From: Ignavibacteriae bacterium HGW-Ignavibacteriae-1
GTDB lineage: Bacteria; Bacteroidota; Ignavibacteria; Kapaibacteriales; UBA2268
DNA: 64,000 nt
Assembly: GCA_002839825.1 (NCBI GenBank)
Contig: PGYU01000005.1
Location: 124,001 to 188,000, forward strand
Reading direction: 5' to 3'
In this document: in pieces, positions 7,624-15,614 of the stretch
Position numbering within the stretch: the first letter of the stretch is position 1
How the letters are laid out: every line of letters begins with the position of its first letter
The notes under the pieces: model-generated
Told to the model about the DNA's origin: nothing
Databases searched by the model: none
The model's input: only the letters and a program-made list of their open reading frames with translations
Position numbers and translations under genes: made by a program

Positions 7624-8133
7624 TTAGTTGATTCTCTCGAGATTATCTTTCCAACTTTCAGGGACTTCATCTAATTCGATAATTTTTAATGAAGCTTCGC
7701 CTTTACTTTCTACCGTGTTTGTCAGGGTTTCATTATAATAATCTCTATCAATTTTCCACATAGCACCGGTTGCAGGGTCAATAATCAAAAACCCTATAAA
7801 TCCGCCAATAAGAAGGTTTCCCAAATACCAACCATCCAGATTAAAAAGAATGGGTATAGTTCGCTTATCAAACCCGTCTTTCTCAAAAGTAACTGTGTAA
7901 CTTGCTTTTTTAAAGTATCCTGCTCCGGCTTTTAGTTTGAATTTTGCAGGGGTTATTCCTGAGTAAACTTCGAATCCATCATCATCACTAACAGTAATCT
8001 TGGCTCCGGGTGGAGTACTGTTAACTGTAACTCGATAATTGCTCTTGCTTACTATTGAGGCGCAGCCGGAAAAAACCGCTAAGCATACGATTAGCATCAA
8101 TGTAGTCGCTAATTTGAAACTTTTGGAATTCAT
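7624..8133 (-). CDS. PEGA-domain lipoprotein
   Basis: A 169-residue lipoprotein; the signal peptide ends in FSGC (lipobox). Residues about 32-90 form a PEGA-type beta domain: VNSTPPGAKITVSDDDG, YSGITPAKFKLKAG, SYTVTFEKDGFDKRTI. A hydrophobic glycine-rich stretch (LGNLLIGGFIGFLIIDPATGAMW) follows, a feature typical of this lipoprotein group. It resembles the gene at 32220-32621 (shared PPAAK/PPGAK, DATTGAW/DPATGAMW). PEGA domains are extracytoplasmic and thought to bind surface polymers. Its promoter is at 8182-8212. Confidence 0.82.
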   Translation of the reverse strand: MNSKSFKLATTLMLIVCLAVFSGCASIVSKSNYRVTVNSTPPGAKITVSDDDGFEVYSGITPAKFKLKAGAGYFKKASYTVTFEKDGFDKRTIPILFNLDGWYLGNLLIGGFIGFLIIDPATGAMWKIDRDYYNETLTNTVESKGEASLKIIELDEVPESWKDNLERIN

Positions 8134-8181
8134 TTTTGTACCTTTAATTACTCGTTTTTATCGAAATTAAATTTCACAATA

Positions 8182-8212
8182 CAAACTTAATATAAATCAT
8201 TGAAAAAATCAA
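8182..8212 (-). promoter_or_regulatory. Bacteroidota-type promoter for the PEGA lipoprotein
   Basis: Minus strand TTG (8210-8212), 20 bp, TAAGTTTG (8182-8189), 49 bp upstream of the ATG. Confidence 0.65.
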
Positions 8213-8240
8213 AAAGTATTTTTCGAAGATGGAAATTTTT

Positions 8241-8305
8241 TCCGTCTTTGTAAACAACTGACAGGACACATATCCCACGAAATAAATTCATGGGCTATGT
8301 TATTC
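8241..8305. repeat. Repeat with REP-like palindrome at the end of the defence operon
   Basis: Reads CCGTCTTTGTAAACAACTGACAGG-type sequence into TATCCCACGAA...TTCATGGGCTATG, aligning with 3377-3440. The palindrome (8274-8294) sits 5 bp beyond, and the repeat tail runs into, the stop codon of the SLOG-like gene; it may serve as the operon's 3' hairpin. Confidence 0.6.
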
Positions 8306-8902
8306 CTCAACGTCCACCAACCACCCGAACCAAACCCGCTGGTCAATGATTGGGATATTATTTTGTTGGCAAATCTTCATCGTATGCCCGGTGCCGCCCG
8401 AGAGTGCTTTGTCCAAATCGTCATAGAAAATGCCAAAGGAAGCGGCTTTGATGTCGTCGGTGCCAATCGCCTTAATCGTATCGCGGAGAATGTAAGCCGC
8501 TTTGATTGAGTTGCGATTTTTGTCGCCGGACACAAATTGGTCAATCAGCTTACCCATTTTTTTATTGCTTTTGGACTGATAGACCACCTCCGATTCCGAG
8601 ACGATGTCAATGTCGTCGAGCGAAATGGTGTCGTAGGCTTGGTTTTCCACTTGTCTATGCCCGAAATAGGGGGTAATGACTTGCAAACGCTTATTATCGA
8701 CGGAGTTGACGCCATCGGAAAAGAACTTGTCGGCACCGCTTGCATTCCCGCTCCTGAAGGTCATCTTCACAGTCCTGGCAGCCAACAATTTCCCCAGAGC
8801 AAACAATTTTTCCTTGTCCTCTTCCTTCACAATCCGCTTGCCCTCCAGCAGGACAACCGCATCCTCAATATCATACCGCTCTATAAATTGTGTTAGTGTC
8901 AT
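8300..8902 (-). CDS. SLOG-like protein linked to restriction gene
   Basis: A 200-residue cytosolic protein of no assigned biochemical function. The segment VKMTFRSGNASGADKFFSDG (about residues 45-64) resembles the SGxxxGxD nucleotide-binding turn of SLOG/DprA/LOG Rossmann proteins, and GTGHTM near residue 176 could be a second glycine-rich loop. It is the last gene of the operon, 31 bp after the methyltransferase gene; very similar small proteins accompany single-chain restriction-methylases in other Bacteroidota as far as I recall. GC content is visibly above that of neighbouring genes, pointing to horizontal acquisition. Confidence 0.65.
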   Translation of the reverse strand: MTLTQFIERYDIEDAVVLLEGKRIVKEEDKEKLFALGKLLAARTVKMTFRSGNASGADKFFSDGVNSVDNKRLQVITPYFGHRQVENQAYDTISLDDIDIVSESEVVYQSKSNKKMGKLIDQFVSGDKNRNSIKAAYILRDTIKAIGTDDIKAASFGIFYDDLDKALSGGTGHTMKICQQNNIPIIDQRVWFGWLVDVEE

Positions 8903-8933
8903 TTTTTTTTTTTGTTTGAGAATGTAAGGTACT

Positions 8934-11387
8934 TCACCCTTTCAAGAAGCCGTACTCATAAACTTTTGGTTCGATTTTCTTTGCCAATAGTTTCAATCGG
9001 TCGCGTAAATTGCCTATCAAACGCATATACTCGGCGTCATCGCTTTTGTTGTTCATCTTTCCGGCGGCATTGCGACCTTGGAAATGCTCGCGAATGTCGT
9101 AGAGCGAAGCGTTTACGTTATAACCACCCCGTCCTTCGGACACCCTTCCAGAGGATGGGAACGGTTGGGCGTGGTAATATTTCCAGAGTTCTCTGCCGGC
9201 ATCAAAGACGGCGCTGGCGACAGGCGAAAACTTGAGCGGAGCCCGACCATAATCTTCTACAGGTTCAAATATCATCGAAAATGTAGTAATAGATTTCTTT
9301 TGTGGTTTAGATTTCCCTTTTATAAAATCGCTCATAAAGTTGTTGTCGAATTTCTCTCTTGCGTTTACTTCCTGCTCTGTGAATGGTATCCAGTAGTTTG
9401 GGCCTTCTTTTGATGAAATTCGATTTTGACCATGAAAAAGTGCGTATGTCAAACAATCATTCTGAAACTCAATATCTTTTTTCCAACCGTCATTTGGATA
9501 TAAAAATTGGTCGCGGTCATTCAGCCATGTTGAGTCAATACAATGACGAACTGAGAAATAAACAGAGCCAACTAATAAATTATCTTTTGACAAATATAAA
9601 TGAAACCGATGGTCATTTTTATCATTTTCTAAATTATCAATAAATACGTAATTTTGATTTTGAAAGTCCGGAGTTGAGCAATCTAAGAATCCAATTCTTA
9701 AATTATTTCTATCTTGAAATTTATTAATCCATTGATTGATTCCTTTTGGTAAATTACCGTAAAATTGTTTAACTCCAACAAGGTTACCATTTTGATTGTA
9801 AACTTCTGTAGCAATAATTTCCATTTTTGATTTCAAAGATAAATTCCAAATAGTAAATCCTATCGGAAATTGCCCTTTTACATTGTCAAAAGTGTTGGCT
9901 GGAGCAATAAAACCACCTTTAAATTCTGCAAGAAAATACTCTTTAAACTTGTTGAAATTAGAACCATTGATAAATTTCATTTTTGAGAATTGACCAATGA
10001 TACAATCAGGAATTTCTTTATATATTTTTGCCATAAATAGGGCAAATATTTCATTTACTGCATTACCAATTAAGGATTTAAATTTTTCATTTATTTCAAA
10101 TTCTAAGGTAATATCTTTTTTATGACCTTTTCCTAATCCTGTTCCTGCCTCCGCATACGGCGGATTAATATAAATCACTAACTTTTTTCTTTTTTCGGGG
10201 TCATTGATTATATCCAAAAGTGGTTTGGGTAGCTTTATAAATTCGTCATTCAGGAAATCGAATTGGAAAACGTGGTCTTCGAGCAAGTTTGCACCGTTTT
10301 TGATACGGTCTCTCATCACCTCTACGTCCTGAGTATCGAGTGTCGAAGCCCAAATATTGTACTTGTTCGTAAGCCCTGTGAGCAGATTTCCCGTTCCTGC
10401 AGCACAATCCCAGATATAATATTCATCCTGCCAATCCTCGCCCAACACATCGGTCAAATATTTTTGCGATAGTTCCACCCAAATTTGCGGAGTAAAGAAA
10501 GAGCCCTTGCGTTCCCGAACGTCTTGCGGAACGAGCAAATCACGCCGCTCGACGATATAATCCCAATATTCCTCTTTGGGCGGTCGCTCGTATTTGTTCC
10601 AAAACTGATTATGAGCGGTTTGCTCGTCAGTGAAAGAAGTCGTCAGCGAGCTGAACATGCCCGATTTGTCAATTTTGCGATCAAGCTCGTAGTAAGTTTT
10701 CTTGAGCAACACAAATAGCTTTTCTTTAATCGTATTATTTTCCTCCGACAACAAATCGGCAAGGTAGAAATCGCCGTCAATAATTCCGGTCTTTTGGGCG
10801 ATTTGCCAATTGACGGCAATCGTGGGCTTAACGGCAGTCAGCCATTTGTTGTAAATCACCATGAAATTGTTCTTGTCAATCCGGATTTTTGTCACACCAA
10901 ACTTACTGACAACAAAATTTTCCTTGATGAATTTTTGGAGTTCCTTCGCATCCTTCTCAAAATTGAACATGAAAGCATTTTGGTTGATACTGCTCCGCAC
11001 CATATTCAAAATAATTTGGAACTCTTTGGAATCGTGATTGGACGGAGCGACGTTCCAATTGAAATCATTGATATAGAAAATTTCGCTAATATCATTATAG
11101 GGAATGAAAGCAATTTTCTCCAAATCCAAAGCCCCAAGCATCACCGGAGGCAGATACTTGTCGAAAGTCCGAGCCTTGCCAATCGTCAGCACCAATTGTG
11201 CAATCGATTTGAACGGGTCGGCGATGCCCGCTTTAGCCTCCGCCCACAGCAAAGACTCCTGCTCGTGCGGCTCCTTCTTCTTATCGTGCATCGCAACGCA
11301 AAAATCAATATTGCCGATAATTTTCGTCCAATCATACTGCCAAAAAAAATCTCTGGCAATCCTATTTTTTAGTTCTTCTTCTTTCAT
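8934..11387 (-). CDS. Type IIG-like restriction endonuclease/N6-adenine methyltransferase
   Basis: An 817-residue single-chain restriction-modification enzyme. The N-terminal part has a PD-(D/E)xK-like pattern, Asp28 (IDFCVA) with Glu50-x-Lys52 (LLWAEAKAG). The methyltransferase core shows the AdoMet motif DCAAGTGN (about residues 327-334) and catalytic NPPY (408-411), the gamma-class N6-adenine signature. The rest, about 415-715, should hold the target-recognition domain. It is shorter than many IIG enzymes. Base composition changes sharply inside the gene (see findings). It starts 19 bp after the KAP NTPase gene. It could also be a methylase-only enzyme if the nuclease pattern is degenerate. 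Confidence 0.85.
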   Translation of the reverse strand: MKEEELKNRIARDFFWQYDWTKIIGNIDFCVAMHDKKKEPHEQESLLWAEAKAGIADPFKSIAQLVLTIGKARTFDKYLPPVMLGALDLEKIAFIPYNDISEIFYINDFNWNVAPSNHDSKEFQIILNMVRSSINQNAFMFNFEKDAKELQKFIKENFVVSKFGVTKIRIDKNNFMVIYNKWLTAVKPTIAVNWQIAQKTGIIDGDFYLADLLSEENNTIKEKLFVLLKKTYYELDRKIDKSGMFSSLTTSFTDEQTAHNQFWNKYERPPKEEYWDYIVERRDLLVPQDVRERKGSFFTPQIWVELSQKYLTDVLGEDWQDEYYIWDCAAGTGNLLTGLTNKYNIWASTLDTQDVEVMRDRIKNGANLLEDHVFQFDFLNDEFIKLPKPLLDIINDPEKRKKLVIYINPPYAEAGTGLGKGHKKDITLEFEINEKFKSLIGNAVNEIFALFMAKIYKEIPDCIIGQFSKMKFINGSNFNKFKEYFLAEFKGGFIAPANTFDNVKGQFPIGFTIWNLSLKSKMEIIATEVYNQNGNLVGVKQFYGNLPKGINQWINKFQDRNNLRIGFLDCSTPDFQNQNYVFIDNLENDKNDHRFHLYLSKDNLLVGSVYFSVRHCIDSTWLNDRDQFLYPNDGWKKDIEFQNDCLTYALFHGQNRISSKEGPNYWIPFTEQEVNAREKFDNNFMSDFIKGKSKPQKKSITTFSMIFEPVEDYGRAPLKFSPVASAVFDAGRELWKYYHAQPFPSSGRVSEGRGGYNVNASLYDIREHFQGRNAAGKMNNKSDDAEYMRLIGNLRDRLKLLAKKIEPKVYEYGFLKG

Positions 11388-11406
11388 GGTTATGGTGGTG
11401 TGTGGG

Positions 11407-13641
11407 TTAATTGCTTAGGTTTTCTTCTAATTTATACCGATGGACAAATTGTCTTAGCATATTTTTTTCTGAAAAATCCAATCTTCTATAATCTTCCCAA
11501 TAAAGTTCTTCAATTTCTAATTCTTCTAATGGGATTGTTGTAATTATTTTTTCATATAACAGGTTCTTATCAATAAATGAAACTAAGTATGCATATGTTT
11601 CATTTGACAAGTCACCTTTATAAGGATTTGGTCTACTAGAGCTTCTAATTGTTGGCACGAAAGATTTAATGAGAATTACGACGTTATTTGAGCTTCTGTC
11701 TAAATACGATTTAACATAATTATCAAAAGATTCTTTGTTAATGTCAGTCAAAGTACGCGAGAGAAAATGAATGTAACCTGGGAATTTTTCAAAAATAGAA
11801 TCTTCACCAGCTTCTAAAACGGCTCTATTAGTTAAAATCTCTGCCAATTCCCGATATTGTGTATCGGAGAACAATTTGTTTTCATTCCCTTCTTCGGGTT
11901 TTAACCAACCATAAATTTCATAAGCAAAACTGAATTGTTTAGGGAAAGTCATTAATTCTTTTATAAAGTCAAATATATCTAACTCGTCAGTTCCCTTATT
12001 ATTTATGATTATTTGTGTAATGAATAAAGCTGCCTGACCAAAGGGTGAACCATATACCATACTAAACAAACCACCTTCGCTGGGAAGTAAATCTGAGATA
12101 TTACATATTGATTTGATGAGATGTAAGGAGGTGCTCAACTTAAACTCTTGTTCGCGACTTCTGAGTTTTATAATAAAATTGTCAGCTGTTGTATGAGACA
12201 AAAGTCTTCGAATGTAATCAGTAATACTATTACTTGTTTCATTTGATACAACTTTATTAAGAAAGTATTCAAATTCTACATCTGATATTTCTCCTTCTAA
12301 AACAGTGTAAGAAAAATATCTTTCAAAGTAATTTGATGAGACTATTCGTTTATTGCGATACCAATCATCAGTAGTACTGTAACCAATTCCATTTCCTAAA
12401 AGATAACCAAGTTTAGGAAAAAGGTCAGATATTAAGTTTATTACATCTTCATTCGCCTGCTTAGATAAATCATGCCCTTTTTCTTTTAAAAGATTTTTTA
12501 TTTCTATAATCTTGTAAGCATTATCAGAAGAATTTGAATAAGAATCAATAAAGTATGTTGAATTGTCTTTTACTAAATAATAGTGTTCGGGATAAAACAC
12601 TTTCAATGCTTCAATTAGCATCAAGTCAATCATATTAACTTCTCCTTTCAATAAAGGCATAATAAAAGATAATGTGTTTCCATATCTTATTGCTAATCTC
12701 GGAGAAGTAAGTCTTGGAATTATATTTGTTGTAAATTGATAAACAAATCGCCGGACTTCTTCTTCTGTTAAAGTTATATCGTTAACATGAAGAGCTTTAT
12801 TAAACAAGTTAAAACAAAAATTCTTCAAAGAATCGGGCTGTACTTTAGGAATGTTCAATGGGACTTGAATTATTTTTTCCAAGAAGCTTACGCCTGCTGT
12901 TTTATCCCCTGAGCCAAATCTCTCTCCTAAGGCAGAGGCAACCATATCTTGGTCAAATGATAGAATATAAGTTGTATAAGAGAAATCACCAGTCAGTTTA
13001 ACAAGTCTAAAAATTGAATGTATTTCAGTTTTGTCAAGTCTATCAATATCATCAATATATATAACGATTCTTTTTTTGTTATATTCTAGGAGCTTCTCAA
13101 TTCTATCTTTTAGTTCGTCAAGGTCTACATTTGAAATAGCTTTCCCTATAGTTTCAGCAACCTCGCCAGCACCAAAAATCGCAGCTATTTTTCCATATTT
13201 CTGAATGAGGTCTCCAATATTCTCCTTACTTGTTTTTAAAGGTTCGTTTTCAGAAGTAGTTATACTTTTAACCCAACATATCAGCTTTTTTAGTTTCGTC
13301 TGTCCATCATCAGGAATACTTAATTTTAATTCAGAGGCAAGCTTGTTGAAAAACGAAGTTAATAATGCTGCTTCATCAGTGAATCTCCAAGGATTAAAAG
13401 TGATTTGTACAAAATTTTCACCATGCTTTGAGATTTCACTACGAATTAAGTTGATTATTGATGTCTTGCCTTCACCCCAGGCTCCATAAATTCCAAAGAC
13501 AATAGATTCTTTGCTTTGTCTCTGAATTATTGTTTCTGCAATTCGTTTTGCAAAACCATAACGCTGAAATGCATCTTCTTTCTCAAGAGAAATCGGTCTA
13601 TCAGCTACATAGTTTTCAGTATTTGTTTCTTCATTACTCAC
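11407..13641 (-). CDS. KAP-family P-loop NTPase
   Basis: A 744-residue KAP (Kidins220/ARMS-PifA) STAND-like NTPase. Walker A is GIYGAWGEGKTS (about residues 50-61), the NPWRF block follows at 83-87, and Walker B is VIYIDDIDRL (193-202); FDQDMVASAL is the usual downstream sensor region. Many KAP proteins have membrane helices inserted between Walker A and B; here the insert (120-185) has only one weak hydrophobic stretch, so it may be soluble. PifA and other KAP proteins act in phage exclusion. It begins with GTG, overlapping the Ntn-hydrolase stop by 4 bp (GTGA). The C-terminal ~400 residues are an unrecognised, probably helical sensor region. Confidence 0.88.
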   Translation of the reverse strand: MSNEETNTENYVADRPISLEKEDAFQRYGFAKRIAETIIQRQSKESIVFGIYGAWGEGKTSIINLIRSEISKHGENFVQITFNPWRFTDEAALLTSFFNKLASELKLSIPDDGQTKLKKLICWVKSITTSENEPLKTSKENIGDLIQKYGKIAAIFGAGEVAETIGKAISNVDLDELKDRIEKLLEYNKKRIVIYIDDIDRLDKTEIHSIFRLVKLTGDFSYTTYILSFDQDMVASALGERFGSGDKTAGVSFLEKIIQVPLNIPKVQPDSLKNFCFNLFNKALHVNDITLTEEEVRRFVYQFTTNIIPRLTSPRLAIRYGNTLSFIMPLLKGEVNMIDLMLIEALKVFYPEHYYLVKDNSTYFIDSYSNSSDNAYKIIEIKNLLKEKGHDLSKQANEDVINLISDLFPKLGYLLGNGIGYSTTDDWYRNKRIVSSNYFERYFSYTVLEGEISDVEFEYFLNKVVSNETSNSITDYIRRLLSHTTADNFIIKLRSREQEFKLSTSLHLIKSICNISDLLPSEGGLFSMVYGSPFGQAALFITQIIINNKGTDELDIFDFIKELMTFPKQFSFAYEIYGWLKPEEGNENKLFSDTQYRELAEILTNRAVLEAGEDSIFEKFPGYIHFLSRTLTDINKESFDNYVKSYLDRSSNNVVILIKSFVPTIRSSSRPNPYKGDLSNETYAYLVSFIDKNLLYEKIITTIPLEELEIEELYWEDYRRLDFSEKNMLRQFVHRYKLEENLSN

Positions 13642-14339
13642 TTGATTGATTTAATATATACTTTGCCGCCACAGGTTAAGTGGTCTCCACTTGCACTTTT
13701 TGTTGATTTCTTTATTCCTAATTCTATAGCATTTTTAGAAATACTTCTCAATTTAGCTTCGGTTTTTTTCTTTAATATTGAAATTCTTTCATATAGAAAA
13801 TCATTAACTGCCTTTTGTGAAGATACATCACCGAATAACTCCCACTGTGCTAGATTATTCTTTACAGGTTCAACTATTTTTTTTGAACATTCAATATATT
13901 TTGTTCCCAGATTTGGAGAAAAACTAAATGCATGCATACTTAAGTCAGATAATTTTTTTTCTTTATAACCAATTAAAATTAAGTTTATTATTCTGAACTG
14001 AAAGGAAATCTCGGTCTCACTTATATTTTGCATTTTAAATTTTAAACCATCACTTATAAAATCTAACAATTCTTCAAAAGTGTTAATTTCTCCTTCACAA
14101 GTTTCATTTAAAATTTCATCAATATGTTCAGAAATTGACTTTCCTTGAAATTCCATTGTTCCTGCTACCACTCCAATAATTGAGTCATTCTTTAAGGTAA
14201 ACGTTTTATTAAATTCATCAGATGTAACATGAGATTTTTGTGTAACAATACCATTTTCATATTTAGCACCTGAAATTATTCTTCCATCACTCGCAACTAG
14301 TGCACAATTCTTAGCTAACATTCCTATTATAATTGACAT
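13638..14339 (-). CDS. Proteasome/HslV-like Ntn hydrolase with predicted N-terminal Ser
   Basis: A 233-residue protein. The N-terminus MSIIIGMLAKNCALVASDGR mirrors proteasome beta/HslV subunits (TTIVSV...VIAGDG). Removing Met1 leaves Ser as residue 1; the Asp of SDGR is then residue 17, the position of the conserved catalytic Asp17. Lys44 of the sequence NKTFTLKNDSIIGVVAG (numbered from Ser1, 43 or 44 depending on count) aligns with catalytic Lys33 after an ~11-residue insertion, 15 residues before the VAG turn. The C-terminal third is divergent and Lys-rich. It is the first gene of the operon and overlaps the KAP gene. Activity is inference; ordinary HslV is paired with HslU, which is absent. 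Confidence 0.7.
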   Translation of the reverse strand: MSIIIGMLAKNCALVASDGRIISGAKYENGIVTQKSHVTSDEFNKTFTLKNDSIIGVVAGTMEFQGKSISEHIDEILNETCEGEINTFEELLDFISDGLKFKMQNISETEISFQFRIINLILIGYKEKKLSDLSMHAFSFSPNLGTKYIECSKKIVEPVKNNLAQWELFGDVSSQKAVNDFLYERISILKKKTEAKLRSISKNAIELGIKKSTKSASGDHLTCGGKVYIKSIK

Positions 14340-14399
14340 TTTCTTCCTTTAATTTATCTATATCTAATAAATATACTTTCAATCAACGCATCCCTTTCA

Positions 14400-14428
14400 C
14401 AAACTTAATAAAATATTTTTATTTCCAA
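14400..14428 (-). promoter_or_regulatory. Bacteroidota-type promoter of the Ntn/KAP/restriction operon
   Basis: Minus strand TTG (14426-14428), 18 bp, TAAGTTTG (14400-14407), 61 bp before the Ntn-hydrolase ATG. No other good promoter was seen inside the four-gene operon. Confidence 0.55.
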
Positions 14429-14470
14429 ACTTTTACCCCAAAAAAAAACTCTCCCAATCTCCAACTGCCG

Positions 14471-14701
14471 CTAAATTGCGGGGTGGTGTCTCTTGTGTGG
14501 GCTTTTGGAGCATGTCCCTCCGCAGAGACTTATGAGACTTGAATACGTGTTGCCACAGTATTTGCATACATATTTTGACTTTTCGCTCCCTTCGTAAAGA
14601 CCGTGCAGTGGTCCATCGGGGTTCTTTGAGCAAGTGCCTGCCGCCAAACTGAATACGGTAGCATACTTTTGTCCGCACCATTTGCAATTGAAATACGCCA
14701 T
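14471..14701 (-). CDS. Small protein with two zinc-finger-like repeats
   Basis: A 76-residue protein from the ATG at 14701 (an upstream in-frame TTG at 14752 would add 17 residues that do not fit the repeat). It has two copies of one unit: FNCKWCGQKYATVFSLAAGTC and YVCKYCGNTYSSLISLCGGTC, each followed by SK(N/S)P and a His-rich tail (KRHHPAI). Each unit has CxxC plus a third Cys and a nearby His, enough to bind one zinc. Similar short Cys-finger proteins occur widely in bacteria without known function; DNA, RNA or protein binding are all possible. Promoter at 14813-14843. Confidence 0.7.
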   Translation of the reverse strand: MAYFNCKWCGQKYATVFSLAAGTCSKNPDGPLHGLYEGSEKSKYVCKYCGNTYSSLISLCGGTCSKSPHKRHHPAI

Positions 14702-14812
14702 AAGTTCACCAATTACTTTATGCCTACTCTTTTCGGTTTTCGGCTTCCCCAATTTCTCTACAAAAATAAGAAATTATCCGTCAAATTGTGTCGTAGCTTT
14801 TTTCCCTACCTA

Positions 14813-14843
14813 CAAACTTACAAAAAAGATTCAATATTTACAA
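14813..14843 (-). promoter_or_regulatory. Bacteroidota-type promoter of the zinc-finger gene
   Basis: Minus strand TTG (14841-14843), 20 bp, TAAGTTTG (14813-14820). Confidence 0.6.
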
Positions 14844-14860
14844 TAGCTAATTACGTCAGT

Positions 14861-14953
14861 TGTAACTACTGAGCTGACATTAACTGACGTGACAGGCGTT
14901 TACAACCGAGGTGACATTAACGGATGTGACAGACGTTTACAACTGACGTGACA
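14861..14953. repeat. 2.5 tandem copies of a 37-bp repeat
   Basis: Two full units (14880-14916 and 14917-14953) and a preceding half unit share TTAAC-GA-GTGACAG-CGTTTACAAC with few differences. Each unit has internal GTGACA half-repeats. The core ACAACTGACGTGACAG also relates to repeats at 8254, 35523, 55361 and 56781. No coding potential is apparent. Confidence 0.75.
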
Positions 14954-14955
14954 GA

Positions 14956-15016
14956 AAATCCCCCTGCTCGCAAGCTCGCTTCCCCCTTTGTAAAGGGGGA
15001 TTAAGGGGGATTTTTC
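14956..15016. repeat. Nested palindromic (cruciform-like) element
   Basis: An outer inverted repeat (AAAATCCCCCT with the complementary AGGGGGATTTT) encloses a small GCTCGCAAGC hairpin and a perfect 20-bp palindrome TCCCCCTTT-GT-AAAGGGGGA (14981-15000). This CCCCCTTT/AAAGGGGG type is a dispersed intergenic repeat in many bacterial genomes, possibly REP/MITE-derived. Confidence 0.7.
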
Positions 15017-15058
15017 TTTTAAAATTTTTGATTGAGTGAAAAGCCTTAAAAAACGATT

Positions 15059-15343
15059 CTATGAACCGGCGAATGGTGTCCCAAAGATTCCAACTGCAAG
15101 TTCTGCCCAAATGAGTAAGAAGGTGAATAGAATAGCTCCGGAGATAATAATTCGGGTCGAGACTTTTTTCACTTTTCTCATTACGAGTTCAAATAATAAG
15201 CCCACTCCGAGTAAGAGAATTCCCATTATAACGAAATCTGAAGATTTCCAGTTTACTTCATTCGTGAACTGCATAGCGACGAATGGGACAAGCAACAGCA
15301 ATACTATTATTGATAGTATGATGAATAATCTCCTGTTTTTCAT
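15059..15343 (-). CDS. Small three-pass membrane protein, unknown
   Basis: A 94-residue protein with three hydrophobic segments (about residues 6-24, 37-55 and 65-87) and a basic loop RKVKKVSTR. I do not recognise a family. A Shine-Dalgarno AGGAG lies before the ATG. The ~130-nt leader from the promoter at 15481-15511 carries the second copy of the conserved leader element. Confidence 0.6.
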   Translation of the reverse strand: MKNRRLFIILSIIVLLLLVPFVAMQFTNEVNWKSSDFVIMGILLLGVGLLFELVMRKVKKVSTRIIISGAILFTFLLIWAELAVGIFGTPFAGS

Positions 15344-15363
15344 ATGATTTCTCCTATATGTTT

Positions 15364-15430
15364 TTCCTACTCATAAGGCTTTTCGGAATTGCCCCGTTTT
15401 TTCGAGTGGGTTCCGGTCTCCACATTTCGG
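15364..15430 (-). promoter_or_regulatory. Conserved 5'-leader element, copy 2
   Basis: Nearly identical to 3054-3122, again between promoter and start codon of a small membrane protein. The RNA offers CCCACTC/GAGTAGG pairing (one mismatch) enclosing a CGGG-GCAAT-TCCG hairpin. A short ORF starting ATGTGGAGACC lies inside both copies but its frame diverges after about 12 codons because of a 1-nt indel, so the conservation looks like RNA or DNA rather than peptide. Confidence 0.7.
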
Positions 15431-15480
15431 CTCAAATTTGCAAATCTCTTTCCTCTAAATATCAATAAATGTTTAACGAA

Positions 15481-15511
15481 CGAAGTTACAAAAAAGTTTC
15501 AATTATTACAA
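15481..15511 (-). promoter_or_regulatory. Bacteroidota-type promoter (variant -7 box)
   Basis: Minus strand TTG (15509-15511), 20 bp, TAACTTCG (15481-15488); differs from TAnnTTTG at one base. Placed to transcribe leader copy 2 and the 94-residue membrane protein. Confidence 0.45.
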
Positions 15512-15614
15512 ATTTCCAGAGAGGCTGTCTCATATTACAATATATTTTTGGGAATATGGCTCCGTCCTAAAATATGTTGACATAACACACGCAAATAATT
15601 GACAAAAAAACGAA

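Noticed and set aside
7552-8305. Insertion-sequence remnants
   Set aside because: No transposase fragment, no paired terminal repeats or target duplications; REP-type palindromes explain the signal better.
10794-11372. Plus-strand open frame of 192 codons inside the methylase gene
   Set aside because: Shadow of the real minus-strand gene, which carries AdoMet and NPPY motifs.
14861-14953. CRISPR array
   Set aside because: Only 2.5 contiguous 37-bp units, without unique spacers and without cas genes.
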